Assembly: GCA_016721865.1 (NCBI GenBank)
Contig: JADKHF010000042.1
Location: 62,001 to 126,000, forward strand
Length of the DNA stretch: 64,000 nucleotides
DNA from: Nitrosomonas sp.
GTDB lineage: Bacteria; Pseudomonadota; Gammaproteobacteria; Burkholderiales; Nitrosomonadaceae
Direction of reading: 5' to 3'
Shown here: in pieces, positions 48,582 to 61,636 of the stretch
How the letters are laid out: every line of letters begins with the position of its first letter
Position numbering within the stretch: the stretch's first letter is position 1
Program-made: the position numbers and the translations under genes
The notes under the pieces: generated by a model
The model's database searches: none
What the model saw: only the letters and a program-made list of their open reading frames with translations
Told to the model about the DNA's origin: nothing

Positions 48582-49178
48582 TTGAAAACACAAAACATTA
48601 CCCCGAAAGTGATATTGGGATCAAGCTCGATTTATCGCAAGGAATTGCTTCAGCGCCTACAGATTCCATTTGAAACAATCAATCCTCAGATTAATGAAAC
48701 ACCGTTACCCAATGAATCGCCCGAAGAAACTGCTGCACGATTGGCTGAAGCAAAAGCACGTGCAGTCGCCAAGATTTACCCAGAGGCCCTTATTATAGGT
48801 TCTGATCAAGTGGCGGCATTAGGAGGTTTTCGCCTCGGGAAGCCACTGAATCATGCCAACGCAACTGAACAGCTCAGACGAGTCCGTGGTAAGGAAGCTG
48901 TTTTTTATACGGCTTTATGTCTCCTGAATAGTTTTACTGATCGGCTGCAAATGCGTGTTATTCCTTATCATGTGAAATTTCGGCAATTCAGTGATCAACA
49001 AATTGAAAATTATCTGCTTAAAGAACAACCTTACCATTGTGCGGGTAGTGCAAAATCTGAAGGGCTTGGCATTGCACTGATTGAGCAGATGACTGGAGAT
49101 GATCCGAACGGATTGATTGGATTGCCGCTCATTGCTCTGGTCGATATGCTGGCAGTCGAAGGCGTGAAAGTTATTTAA
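48582..49178 (+). CDS. Maf/YceF-type nucleotide pyrophosphatase
   Basis: House-cleaning hydrolase of modified nucleoside triphosphates; the YceF subgroup prefers m7GTP. 198 residues from a TTG start with GAAGGAAAA upstream. Segments are [31 protein letters not shown] and [13 protein letters not shown]. Divergent from yceD, as in E. coli. Confidence 0.88.
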   Translation: MKTQNITPKVILGSSSIYRKELLQRLQIPFETINPQINETPLPNESPEETAARLAEAKARAVAKIYPEALIIGSDQVAALGGFRLGKPLNHANATEQLRRVRGKEAVFYTALCLLNSFTDRLQMRVIPYHVKFRQFSDQQIENYLLKEQPYHCAGSAKSEGLGIALIEQMTGDDPNGLIGLPLIALVDMLAVEGVKVI

Positions 49179-49427
49179 GGGCAGCTCTAAAATGCAGAGT
49201 ACTAAACAAAACGAGGCGTGAGCAAAAAATGGTGACACAGCATATGTTTGATATGTAAGGAAACATTTTTCGCGAGCAACGAAGTGCTGTAACGAAATCT
49301 GGATTTCTAGAGATGCCCGTAAGAGTGGAATGTAATCTTTGCAAAACCTTCTGAATTGCAAATACATTCATAATATGAAATGATTGCAGTCAAGTGAAAC
49401 TTTCACTTTTTAACAATTGATGGCCCT

Positions 49428-49802
49428 ATGCGGAAATATCCTACTTATCCTGTAATCCTTATGCTGATTGTCAGCATATTGACGAATGGACTGAGCTTAT
49501 CGTTCAGGGGTGAAGTATTCGCCCACGAGCTGGATCATATCCGTCAGGCGCTATCCTCTGATCCTGCGGAACATCTGGAAATGCACCGGAACAATGTATC
49601 CTGGGATGGGGCTGATCTTGATGCGGCAACCCACCTATGCCTGCATTCAGCGGGGCAGTATCAACCTTTTTTCTTTAATTCCATTCCTCCGCTGCCTGAT
49701 CAAGATGTAACGAAAATTCAGGCCGTATTTATATCTTCAATTATTCCAGAAATAATCCCGGACTTACCACTTCGTCCCCCTCGAATTATTCTAGTAAGCT
49801 GA
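49428..49802 (+). CDS. Small exported protein preceding the czc operon (CzcI-like by position)
   Basis: 124 residues with a signal peptide (VILMLIVSILTNGLSLSF). The mature part has candidate metal ligands: FAHELDHIRQ, LEMHRN and THLCLHSAGQYQPFF. Small periplasmic proteins of this kind (CzcI-like) often precede czcCBA and tune metal response. I infer the role from position and His content only. No metal-regulator gene is nearby. Confidence 0.55.
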   Translation: MRKYPTYPVILMLIVSILTNGLSLSFRGEVFAHELDHIRQALSSDPAEHLEMHRNNVSWDGADLDAATHLCLHSAGQYQPFFFNSIPPLPDQDVTKIQAVFISSIIPEIIPDLPLRPPRIILVS

Positions 49803-49975
49803 TATTTAAACTGTATTGAACAGTTCTGCTTCCAGAATCTTGGATTCTAAGATGACGGGCATTAATCAGTACTAATTAATATGCATAATTACAGCTTCTG
49901 GCTTGTTTTTCTACGATTAACATGCAACCAGTTGTTGCTGCACCCATGTTCGCAAGAGTATATGGAGTGAATGAC

Positions 49976-51329
49976 ATGTACATGGTTTTTAGATATAGAG
50001 ATTTATATAGATTAATTGTAATTATACAATGGGTTATTCTCATATTGACTGGCCCGTTCCAGGTGATGGCGGAAATCGATTTCACGGGCATTTCTCTCAG
50101 CCGGGATACGGGTTACTCTGCTCCCGTTATCCAGGAAGAGCAGCATGAGTTGACGTTACATGATGCAATCCGGCTTATGTTGCAGAATAATCCTGAATTG
50201 GCTTCTTTTTCAAAGGAAGTGCGCGCTTTTGATGGAACCATACTGCAAGCGAGCAAATTCAGGAATCCGGATTTTACGGTTGAAGTGGAAGACATTAACC
50301 AACCCAGGCCAGCCCTTCAGCGCTTTGCATCATTCCGCATTAGTCAATTGATTGAATTGGGTGGTAAGCGTAGCGCACGAATGACTGTTGCCTCGTTAGG
50401 CCAGGAATTGGCAGATAAAAGTTACGAATCAAGGCGCCTGGATCTCATTGCACGCGCTGCTAACGCATTTATTGATGTGTTGGCGGGGCAGGAGCGGTTA
50501 CGAGTTGCCGAAGAAACTTTGCAATTAACGCAGAAAGTACTGGATTCCGCAACAAAGCGCGTTGAATCGGGCAAAGCGCCTCCTATTGAGGAAACAAGGT
50601 CTAAAGTTGCGCTTTCTACAGCCCATATTGAGCTTGAACAGGCACGGCGTGATCTGACTGCCGCCCGGACTCAATTGTCTCTGCTCTGGGGAAATCCTTC
50701 ACCCAAATTCAGTAAGGTCATGGGAGATCTGGAAACACGTGTTGTTTTGCCGGGCTTTGCAGAACTTGAAGAGCGCATCAAATACAATCCTTTAGTACTG
50801 CGCAGCTTAACGAATGTGAGCAGCGTAAGGCGATTATCGAGCTGGAGAAATCGCGACGAATACCTGATGTGACATTAGGAGGAGGGTTAGGCGCTATTTC
50901 AATCGGATGATACAACGGCTCTTTTAACCATGACGGTTCCGATTCCTTGTGTTTGATCGTAATCAAGGTAATCTGCAAGAAGGCTATCAACGTTTGGATA
51001 AGGCGATGGATGAAAAGGATATGATCCACTTGCAGCTTAGATCCGAATTTACACGCGCCTACGAGGCGCTGCTGGCCGCTCAAAATGAAGTGAGATTGCT
51101 GCATGAGGAGGTATTGCCCGGCGCTGAGACGGCGTTTAAGGTCGCCAATAAGGGTTATGAATTAGGGCGCTTCAGTTTTCTGGAAATGCTTGATGCGCAA
51201 CGCGCACTATTCCAGAACCGGGTTCTGTATGTGCGCGCGCAGGCAAACTATCATCGCCTGATCAATGAGCTGGAACGGTTAGTGGCTGCACCCATCGATA
51301 GCGTGATGCCTGATCATGAAAGCCGGTGA
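49976..51329 (+). CDS. czcC: Outer-membrane efflux protein CzcC (TolC family), several frameshifts
   Basis: Outer-membrane channel of the tripartite metal exporter. I use the ATG at 49976, which has GGAG 8 nt upstream; an ATG at 49922 is in frame but poorer. The first part shows HDAIRLMLQNNPELASFSKE and RISQLIELGGKRSARM, typical of CzcC. The frame breaks at about 50810, and again at about 50890 and 50950: the path is NECEQRKAIIELEKSRRIPD, then YFQSDDTTALLTMTVPIP, then LFDRNQGNLQEGYQRLDKAM. The end has GYELGRFSFLEMLDAQRALF, the second TolC repeat. About 450 residues if joined. Confidence 0.85.
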
Positions 51330-51369
51330 GCATCACCCCTGGCATAGAGAAAAAAATAAGGATTGATTT

Positions 51370-52905
51370 ATGAACAAAGCTCGATTGAAACCCATTGTTA
51401 TAGTTATTGCCATAGGGATTGTATTGGGTGGAATGATTCTTACCCTGGATAGATCTTCACCGGTCACATCGGATGTTCCCAGCACGGATACCAATGAGAA
51501 GGGAACTGATCAGGGTACTTCGGATGCACAGGGAGGTGACGCCGCTTATCAACCCGGGATGGGGCCGCGAGGAGGCAAATTATTCACCGACAATGGGTTT
51601 GGTGTCGAAATAACGATCTTCGAAAAAGGAGTGCCGCCGCAATTCCGCATTTATCTCTATGAAAAAGGTAAATCGCTTCCACCGGCAACCGCCAATGTCG
51701 CTATTACATTATCCCGCCTGGGAGCGCCGCCGCAATTGATTCAATTTATGCCGGAAGCCGATTATCTGCTGGGGGATCAAATTGTCGCAGAACCGCATTC
51801 ATTCGATATCGCCATTACCGCGGAACGTAACGGTAAGATAATGCACTGGAGTTATAGTCAAGTGGAAGGGCGGGTGGAAATACAGGATGCCATGCTGAAA
51901 AGTATGGGCGTTGAGATTTTGACGGCGGGGCCGGTTGTCATCAGACCAAAACTCAAGTTACCCGGTGAAGTGATTTTTAACGAACATAATATTGTGCGGG
52001 TAGTCCCCCGAGTAACTGGCATGGTTACTTCCGTACTCGCTCATCATGGGCAAAAGGTGAAAAAAGATGAAGTGTTGGCTGTCATCGAAAGTCCGATGCT
52101 GGCAGATTTGCGCAGCCAGTATTTTGTTGCGAAGAAACGATTAGCGCTGGCGAAAACCACCTACGAGCGAGAGAAACAGCTATGGGAAGAAAAGATTACC
52201 GCCAAACAAGAGTTTCTCACTGCGCAGGAGTTGTGGACTGAAGCTGAGATCGCACTGGAGTTAACTTCTGTCAAGCTGCGTGCACTGGGTGTGCAACCGG
52301 AAATCAGTTATTTGGGGACAAATCTTGCGCATTATGAGATACGTTCGCCGATTTCCGGAATTGTTATTGCCAAGTCTATTGCAATGGGTGAAGCACTCAA
52401 AGAAGACAGGGAAATTTATACCATAGCGGATGTGTCCACTGTGTGGACAGCGATTACGATTTACCCAAAAGATCTTAATGTGGTTAGGGAGGGGCAGAAA
52501 GTTGTTGTAAAAGCGACTGCTTACGATGTGGAGAGTGAGGGAATCGTTACTTATATTTCTACATTAATTGGCGGACAAACGCGCACTGCAACAGCTCGGG
52601 TTGAGTTGGATAATCAGGCGGGCAAATGGCGTCCCGGTATGTTTGTAAATGCCGAATTGGTAGCGGAAGAAATCCAGGTTCCTGTGGCTGTTTCAGTCGC
52701 TGCTATTCAAACGCTGCGCGATTGGTCAGTGGTATTTGGCCGTTATGATCAGTATTTCGAGGTTCGTCCTTTGGAGCTGGGCCGTAGTGATGGTGAAATG
52801 GTGGAAGTGCTGAAAGGGCTTACCCAGGGTGACCAATACGCAGGCGGCAACAGCTTTGCCATTAAGGCTGAGCTGGGCAAAGCAGGCGCAAGCCACGATC
52901 ATTAA
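51370..52905 (+). CDS. czcB: Periplasmic adaptor (membrane fusion protein) CzcB
   Basis: Links the RND pump to the outer-membrane channel. 511 residues, intact. N-terminal anchor (IVIVIAIGIVLGGMILTL); then a CzcB-specific domain (MGPRGGKLFTDNGFGVEITI); a lipoyl/hairpin region (PRVTGMVTSVLAHHGQKVKK); and a beta-barrel (IRSPISGIVIAKSIAMGEAL). The tail ends in SHDH. It lies 27 nt before czcA. Confidence 0.9.
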   Translation: MNKARLKPIVIVIAIGIVLGGMILTLDRSSPVTSDVPSTDTNEKGTDQGTSDAQGGDAAYQPGMGPRGGKLFTDNGFGVEITIFEKGVPPQFRIYLYEKGKSLPPATANVAITLSRLGAPPQLIQFMPEADYLLGDQIVAEPHSFDIAITAERNGKIMHWSYSQVEGRVEIQDAMLKSMGVEILTAGPVVIRPKLKLPGEVIFNEHNIVRVVPRVTGMVTSVLAHHGQKVKKDEVLAVIESPMLADLRSQYFVAKKRLALAKTTYEREKQLWEEKITAKQEFLTAQELWTEAEIALELTSVKLRALGVQPEISYLGTNLAHYEIRSPISGIVIAKSIAMGEALKEDREIYTIADVSTVWTAITIYPKDLNVVREGQKVVVKATAYDVESEGIVTYISTLIGGQTRTATARVELDNQAGKWRPGMFVNAELVAEEIQVPVAVSVAAIQTLRDWSVVFGRYDQYFEVRPLELGRSDGEMVEVLKGLTQGDQYAGGNSFAIKAELGKAGASHDH

Positions 52906-52932
52906 ATCGTGATTTAATCAGGACGGACTATC

Positions 52933-56097
<3,165 letters not shown>

Positions 56098-56522
56098 CTT
56101 CGGTTCTGAGATTTCCCATTCGTATTAATAACATTAAAATCAATAACTTAAAAGTTTCCTTGAAATCGAGAAACACAGCTATGCAGAGATCTTTAACAAC
56201 AACTGCGGCTATATGCCGCATTGACGCTTGAACCGTCTTAACCCAAAATGCAAAAGCATCTCTGGTAGCAATTCTTCTTGATCGGAAAGGTAAGCACGGC
56301 CACTTTACAAATTAAAAAGGAGGCTGGTTGCTGCAAAAAATCAGCACAAGTATTTTTCGAAACATTGAGGTCAGATAGATCAGTATCCTGTTTTCTATAT
56401 GCGCAAAAGTGATAAGTAAGTGAAATTTAATTAGTTCCGGACATAGAGATAGGCTGTTAGATTGGTATCTTTCATTAACTACTACAGTCGTAGCAGTGCG
56501 CTACACATATAAAGGATTGAAT
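56098..56522. other. Intergenic region after the czc operon
   Basis: I see no gene or clear structural element here. It is AT-rich towards the right end. The DUF2325 gene's ribosome-binding site AAAGGA ends the region. Confidence 0.5.
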
Positions 56523-56864
56523 ATGACCATTCTAATTGTCGGTGGGGATTATGTTGCATCGTTCAAACACCTTCTTGCCACTCAACACGATGCACGTATC
56601 GAACACTGGAATGGTCGCAAAAAAATTTATTAAACGCTCGTTCCCAAATGAAACGCAGTTGATTATTGTTGTTGCGACTTTATTAATCATAGCCTTACCC
56701 ATGCAATTAAGGAAAAAGCAAGCCGCGGCAGGATTCCGCTCGTTTATTGCCGTCGCTCTGTCAATGAGCTGAAGCACAAGTTACTGGATATCTATCAAGC
56801 AGATAAGAACTATCGTTGTGAAAGTGTTAATGAAAAAAAAGATTTATCCCGGAGATTTCACTGA
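56523..56864 (+). CDS. DUF2325 family protein, two frameshifts
   Basis: The ATG at 56523, with AAAGGA upstream, gives MTILIVGGDYVASFKHLL and IEHWNGRKK, the DUF2325 opening. The A-run at 56616-56624 shifts the frame and FIKRSFPNETQLIIVVATL follows. A second shift in the T/A-rich 56675-56690 restores FINHSLTHAIKEKASRGRIP and LVYCRRSVNELKHKL, ending at TGA 56862. About 113 residues, a normal length. Family function is unknown; it has a Rossmann-like small domain with a conserved Cys in YCRRS. Confidence 0.72.
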
Positions 56865-56967
56865 TGCTCCCAACGGATGGCTACCGCAACCCGAATAAGC
56901 CTAAAGCTCAATCAGCTTTGTTGTTCGTGGATAGCAGCACTAATTTATACAAGGAGTATTTCATTCC

Positions 56968-57818
56968 ATGAATGCGTCAGCAAACAAAACCTTTGTTGTC
57001 GGCGACGAGTTTGAACTTATCAAATCGGCGACTGATTATGCGCTGACACGCACTCAAGATGGCTGGATAAGTGGATTTTTCTATCGTTGTGAATTGACAA
57101 GCGTTTTCCAGCCCATTTATAGTATCACCCAGGACAAAACCATGGGGCATGCGGCGTATATTCGTTCCAAATCAAATGACGGAGGCGCTCTTTGGCCATG
57201 GCAGGTTTTTGCCTTGGCTTCCAAGGATGAGCAACTGGTTGATCTGGATCGTTTATGCCGGGCAATTCACGCATTGAATTACTATTTCAATGACACTTCC
57301 AAATCTGACCACTTATTTGTAGAAGTACATCCACGTCTGCTGGAAAGCGTTCAAGACGATCATGGCCGTGCATTTGAAAATTTACTTGACTTGATTGGAG
57401 TTAAAACCTCGCGCGTGGTCATTGAAATTCCATCCATCCTCAACCGCAACTGAAACTGCTCCAGCATGTCATTATGAACTATCGTTCTCGTGGTTATCAG
57501 ATCGCAGCGAATTACAGCGGTACTCGCAGTGACTGGATGATAGAATTGGGAAGCTTATATCCGGATATCGTGCGAATTGAGATAAGCGATCTGATGCGTC
57601 ATCAAGCCATTGCGCCGCTGGTGGATACTATCCATGGCTTCGGGGCAAGCCTGTTGGCACGGGATATCGAATCACCTGAACAGTTAGCATTTGCCAGAAG
57701 AATTAATGCGGATTATCTGCAAGGCAATTTACTAGGTAAGCCTGCTGCTCGATTGATTTTTCCGGATCACACTATTGATTCCGGAGCAGAAGGAAGAACC
57801 AGAAGGGAAAGCCATTGA
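56968..57818 (+). CDS. Degenerate EAL-domain protein (probable c-di-GMP effector), frameshifted
   Basis: The fold is EAL: SVFQPIYSITQDKTMGHAAY is the start of the barrel and INADYLQGNLLGKPA the end. Catalytic positions are lost: the EAL signature is AAY (GHAAYIRSK), the DDFG loop is NYSG (AANYSGTRSDW), and the KID strand is RIE (VRIEISDL). It should not cleave c-di-GMP but could still bind it or a partner. One C is missing near 57436 (CCATCCATCC for CCATCCCATCC), after which QPQLKLLQHVIMNYRSRGYQ follows. About 283 residues. AAGGAG lies 11 nt before the ATG. It sits directly upstream of the riboswitch-controlled duplicated genes. Confidence 0.75.
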
Positions 57819-57900
57819 ATGAAGATTGTTCATGATGCTTAGGCTGTCTCAGTTTTCTGCAGAACCCACCAGGGAGCGGGATCAGACCGCTTGTCAGTAT

Positions 57901-57960
57901 AAAAGTCACTGATCTAAAGGGCGAATGCCCCAGGATCTCAGGACTGCCAGGTAACGCTAC
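57901..57960 (+). ncRNA. Truncated c-di-GMP-I (GEMM) aptamer, 3' half only
   Basis: AAAAGTCACTGATCTAAAGG and AGGACTGCCAGGTAACGCTA match the second half of the complete element at 60091-60150. The first half (GGCAAAC, the GNRA-capped P2 stem, GGACGC) is missing, and sequence upstream of 57901 is unrelated. The ligand pocket cannot form, so this copy should be inert. Confidence 0.75.
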
Positions 57961-58055
57961 ACGTCTTAATCGCAAACGGGATTGGACAAATATCAAGAAA
58001 TAACTTGGATGCGTATCCATGCAGTTGCGTTTTTTCACTATAAGGAGAATCAACC

Positions 58056-59394
58056 TTGAACATTGATCATCAAGTAATACTAACTGGCACTTCACAGACA
58101 TTGATTGCCGAAGGATTGCAGATGAAGCAATCCAAAGATAATTGCACTAAAAAATCGAGTCCCGCAATATTGCTCTATACGATATTGTTGCTGGTTATTC
58201 TCAACGGCCTTTTTACTCCCGTAGTCCATGCGGCTAATTTGCTCTTCAGGACGAATTTTGGTCCTGGTGTTTCAGTTAATGCACCGATTGGATATTATGG
58301 TAAGGGGGCATGGCAGTTCATCACTGGCACTGATCAGGAAACCGGTTATACCTGGCCGATGCCAATCTTGGGTGCAGACTTTCTGGTGTTCAACTGATAA
58401 CAAGGAGATCGTTAATTCTTCAACCATTGGGAATCACATAACCAATCAAATTAGGTCGGTTACTGGGCCCAAAGGGAAACCGGTTAATGAACTTTTCCAG
58501 AACGTAAAAATCAAAGAGCCTGTGGGGCAAGCTTTTGCACAAGCTCCGTTACTTATCAAAAGGCCCTGGACAAAGGGTGATGTAAAGATCTCTACCTCAC
58601 CTACTGGTTTAAGTATCCGGCAGATTTCGCATCAAGACTGACTACTTCAGTATCAGATGCGAATTGGCGTACCCAGTTTGAGTTCAAAACGGGTGGATTA
58701 TAACAATCAAATGGCGGAGACTATCGAATAATCACCAATATCATAAAAGACGGATCTGGAAAGCTCTATTGGTCTACCGTTGGTGATAATAAAGCAAATC
58801 AACCGGAAGCTCCTGTGCAGTATTGGCGGGAAGCAAATAACGTTGTGCCGGTGCCCATTGATAAGTGGTTTAAATATGAAGTCTACTGGCATCGGTCAAG
58901 TGGAAGCGATGGGCGTTTCTGGTCAGCTGTCAATGGGCAGGTGATTGTCGACCGCTGGGGGCCAAATATGGGGAAATACAATCTTCCAATAACCCGAATT
59001 ATGGTTAATAATGCCTATACTGGCGGCTATGCAACAGTTGAATCCCATTCGACCGGTCTGGAGATTTGGGATGGCTTTCCGTGCGGCGTGGGCGTGTCGT
59101 GCTATAACTATGATAAAGTTGCGCCTACTATCCCCACAGCGCTTAAATCGACGATAGCAAAATACAGTTCTTCCGCCAACGTTTCATTAACCTGACAGCA
59201 TCTTCAGATAATGTTTCTGTTGCAGGCTATAATATTTATAGAAATGGGGAATAATCAGTACAGCACTTTCAACTAATTTTATAAATACTATTCCTGGTGC
59301 TGCAACCGGATCTCTATACACTTATGATGTTAGAGCCATAGATGCTGAAGGCAATTTATCTGATCGGAGTAATTACGCGTCGGTAGTTTTTTAG
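58056..59394 (+). pseudogene. Secreted jelly-roll/FN3 protein, copy 1, decayed
   Basis: Starts at TTG (NIDHQVILTGTSQTLIAEG) after AAGGAG, with an export signal (AILLYTILLLVILNGLFTPV) and then AANLLFRTNFGPGVSVNAP. Against copy 2 it has indels near 58380 (one T lost in the T-run), 58588 (one G lost), 58697-58710, 59190 and a deletion around 59245-59265. The jelly-roll core KWFKYEVYWHRSSGSDGRFW is still recognisable. At least five lesions, spread along the gene, mark it as a true pseudogene. Confidence 0.8.
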
Positions 59395-59433
59395 GGTAAT
59401 GCTGGTTAAATTACCTCCGGCATAACCGGAAGG

Positions 59434-59474
59434 TGGAACGCAAACAGCCCCTTTGAGGGGCTGTTTGCGTTCCA
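59434..59474. repeat. Perfect 18-bp hairpin, copy 1
   Basis: TGGAACGCAAACAGCCCC and its complement flank a 5-nt loop. There is no T-run on either side. It stands between the jelly-roll gene and the IS200-type remnant. It could be a bidirectional transcription terminator or the end palindrome of the IS200-type element. Confidence 0.75.
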
Positions 59475-59489
59475 CTACAGCAGCACTGA

Positions 59490-59745
59490 CATTGCCAGTT
59501 TCAACTGATCATAACGCGCATTTTCCATTTCCTGATCTCGGATATACGCCTGATCCTCTCCTCATCCTCTCCTCATCCAGCCCAACCATTGATACAAAAT
59601 ACCCACGAGCCCAGAAACTTTCTCCCGTGAAATTTCCTTCTCTGCCTAATTGGAGTGCTATTGCTATCTCTATCGCACTTTTCCTTTAATAAAACCCACT
59701 ATATGCGACACCGAGTACTTCAGTGGAATACTTATGCACATGTGA
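59490..59745 (-). mobile_element. IS200/IS605-family transposase remnant, copy 1
   Basis: On the minus strand the TnpA block THMCISIPLKYSVSHIVGFI is preserved; the HUH residues are in the neighbouring HMC block. Sequence downstream is frameshifted and everything upstream of about 59745 has been replaced by unrelated DNA. It matches the 3' half of the copy-2 remnant. Confidence 0.75.
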
Positions 59746-60024
59746 GTTAATCCACTAAAAGACTTAACCGATCGCTCCCGAAATTCCTGGTTGTTATATT
59801 GTATACGGGCTAATTCCATCTCCGCCCTCCAGATCATCACTTCATTTTTTTTGATACTTTTGTTTCTATGCAAATCAGCATACCTCGTTATATTCCTGCA
59901 CATTGTGCAGCGTGCAGAACAAAAGCAGGAGGGCTCCAGACCTGCTTAAACATGGGATTCTGGATATTGAGCCCACACTTGATCGCCCAGCAACATTACA
60001 TTAGTCATCGTTAAATTATAAAAC
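59746..60024. other. Spacer between the two repeat units
   Basis: No gene supported. A minus-strand frame here reads MIWRAEMELARIQYNNQEF, but its only likeness is to a non-coding scrap at 29547-29594. This spacer has no counterpart before copy 1, so it marks the junction of the duplication. Confidence 0.4.
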
Positions 60025-60040
60025 TGGCACAGTTTGTGCT
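60025..60040 (+). promoter_or_regulatory. Candidate sigma-54 promoter ahead of the GEMM riboswitch
   Basis: TGGCACAGTTTGTGCT keeps GG at -24 and GC at -12 with the correct 10-nt spacing. Start of transcription would be at about 60051, exactly at the 5' edge of the aptamer. The -12 half (GTGC rather than TTGC) is imperfect. No sigma-54 activator is nearby. Confidence 0.4.
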
Positions 60041-60050
60041 TAATTATAGC

Positions 60051-60150
60051 TGCAAGATGAAAAAGGCAAACTCCGTGAAAGCGGAGGACGCAAAGTCACT
60101 GATCTAAAGGGCGAGCTCCCCATGATGGCAGGACTGCCAGGTAACGCTAC
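60051..60150 (+). ncRNA. c-di-GMP-I (GEMM-I) riboswitch aptamer
   Basis: Contains AAAGGCAAAC, a CTCCG/CGGAG stem capped by GAAA, GGACGCAAAGTCACTGATCT and AGGACTGCCAGGTAACGCTA, the conserved GEMM-I blocks in order. The base equivalent to G20 of the well-studied Vc2 aptamer appears to be G, which favours c-di-GMP over cGAMP; this alignment was done by eye. The protein start lies about 95 nt downstream. A short TGGAT/ATCCA hairpin (60195-60208) followed by a T-run (60219-60225) may be the switchable terminator. Confidence 0.92.
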
Positions 60151-60194
60151 ACGTCTAATCGCACATGGGATTGGACAGATATCAAGAAATAACT

Positions 60195-60226
60195 TGGATG
60201 CGTATCCATGCAGTTTCGTTTTTTTA
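60195..60226 (+). terminator. Putative riboswitch expression-platform terminator
   Basis: TGGAT-GCGT-ATCCA, then CAGTTTCGTTTTTTT, just before the ribosome-binding site. The stem is short, so the true switching fold may involve upstream bases. Confidence 0.45.
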
Positions 60227-60245
60227 ACTCTAAGGAGAATCAATC

Positions 60246-61596
60246 TTGAATATTGATCATCAAGTAATACCAGCTAGCAGTTCGCAGTCATTGATTGCCG
60301 AGTCGATGCAGATGAAGCAATCCAAAGATAATTGCACTAAAAAATCGAGTCCCGCAATATTGCTCTATACGATATTGTTACTGGTTAGCCTTAATGGCCT
60401 TTTTACTCCCGTAGTCCATGCGGCTAATTTGCTCTTCAGGACGAATTTTGGTCCTGGTGTTTCAGTTAATGCACCGACCGGTTATTATGGTAAGGGGGCG
60501 TGGCAGCGCATTACCGGGACTGACCAGGGAAACCGGTTATACCTGGCCGATGCCAATCCTGGGTGCAGACTTTTCTGGTGTTCAACTGATAACAAGGGAA
60601 ATCGTTAATTCTTCAACCATTGGGAATCACATAACCAATCAAATCAGGTCGGTTACAGGGCCCAAAGGGAAACCGGTAAATGAACTTTTCCAGAACGTAA
60701 AACTAAAAGAGCCCGTGGGGCAAGCTTTTGCACAAGCGCCGTTTATTATCACTAGACCTTGGACAAAAGGTGATGTAAAGGATCTCTACCTCACCTACTG
60801 GTTTAAGTACCCGGCTGATTTCGCATCAAAACTGACTACTTCAGTATCAGGTGCGAATTGGCGTACCCAGTTTGAGTTCAAAACGGGTGGTTATAACAAT
60901 CAAGGCGGCGGAGACTATCGAATAATCACCAATATCATAAAAGACAGCTCTGGAAAGCTCTATTGGTCTACCGTTGGTGATAATAAAGCTAATCAACCAG
61001 AGGCTCCTGTACAGTATTGGCGGCAAGCAAATAACGTTGTGCCGGTGCCCATTGATAAGTGGTTTAAATATGAAGTCTACTGGCATCGGTCAAGTGGAAG
61101 CGATGGGCGTTTCTGGTCAGCTGTGAATGGGCAGGTGATTGTCGACCGCTGGGGGCCAAATATGGGGAAATACAATCTTCCAATAACCCGGATTATGGCT
61201 AATAATGCCTACACTGGTGGCTATGCAACAGTTGAATCCCATTCGACCGGTTTGCAGATTTGGGATGGCTTTCCGTGCGGCGTGGGAAGGTCGTGCTATA
61301 ACTATGATAAAGTTGCGCCTACTATCCCCACAGCGCTTAAATCGACGATAGCAAAATACAGCTCCTCCGCCAACGTTTCATTAACCTGGGCGGCATCGGC
61401 AGATAATGTTTCTGTTGCAGGATATAATATCTATAGAAATGGAAACAAAGTCGGTGTGACCAATAGAACCGGAACTAGTTTTAGCAATACCATTTCCGGG
61501 AGTGCAAAGGGAGCTTTATACACTTATGATGTTAGAGCCTTTGATGCGGAAGATAATTTATCTGCTGCAAGCAATGTAGCTTCGGTAGTTTTTTAG
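60246..61596 (+). CDS. Secreted jelly-roll (polysaccharide-lyase-like) protein with C-terminal FN3 domain, copy 2
   Basis: Starts at TTG 60246 after AAGGAG. Signal segment AILLYTILLLVSLNGLFTPV with cleavage near VHA. Residues about 70-330 look like a concanavalin-type beta-sandwich of the heparin-lyase-like group (KWFKYEVYWHRSSGSDGRFW, VNGQVIVDRWGPNMGKYNLP). Residues about 345-450 are a fibronectin type III domain (VAGYNIYRNGNKVGV). One extra G near 60528 (CAGGGAAACC, where copy 1 has CAGGAAACC) breaks the frame; the rest is open. About 449 residues. It should be exported and act on, or bind, extracellular polysaccharide under c-di-GMP control. Catalysis is not shown. Confidence 0.78.
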
Positions 61597-61636
61597 GGAA
61601 ACGCTGGTTAAATTACCTCCGGCATAACCGGAAGGC

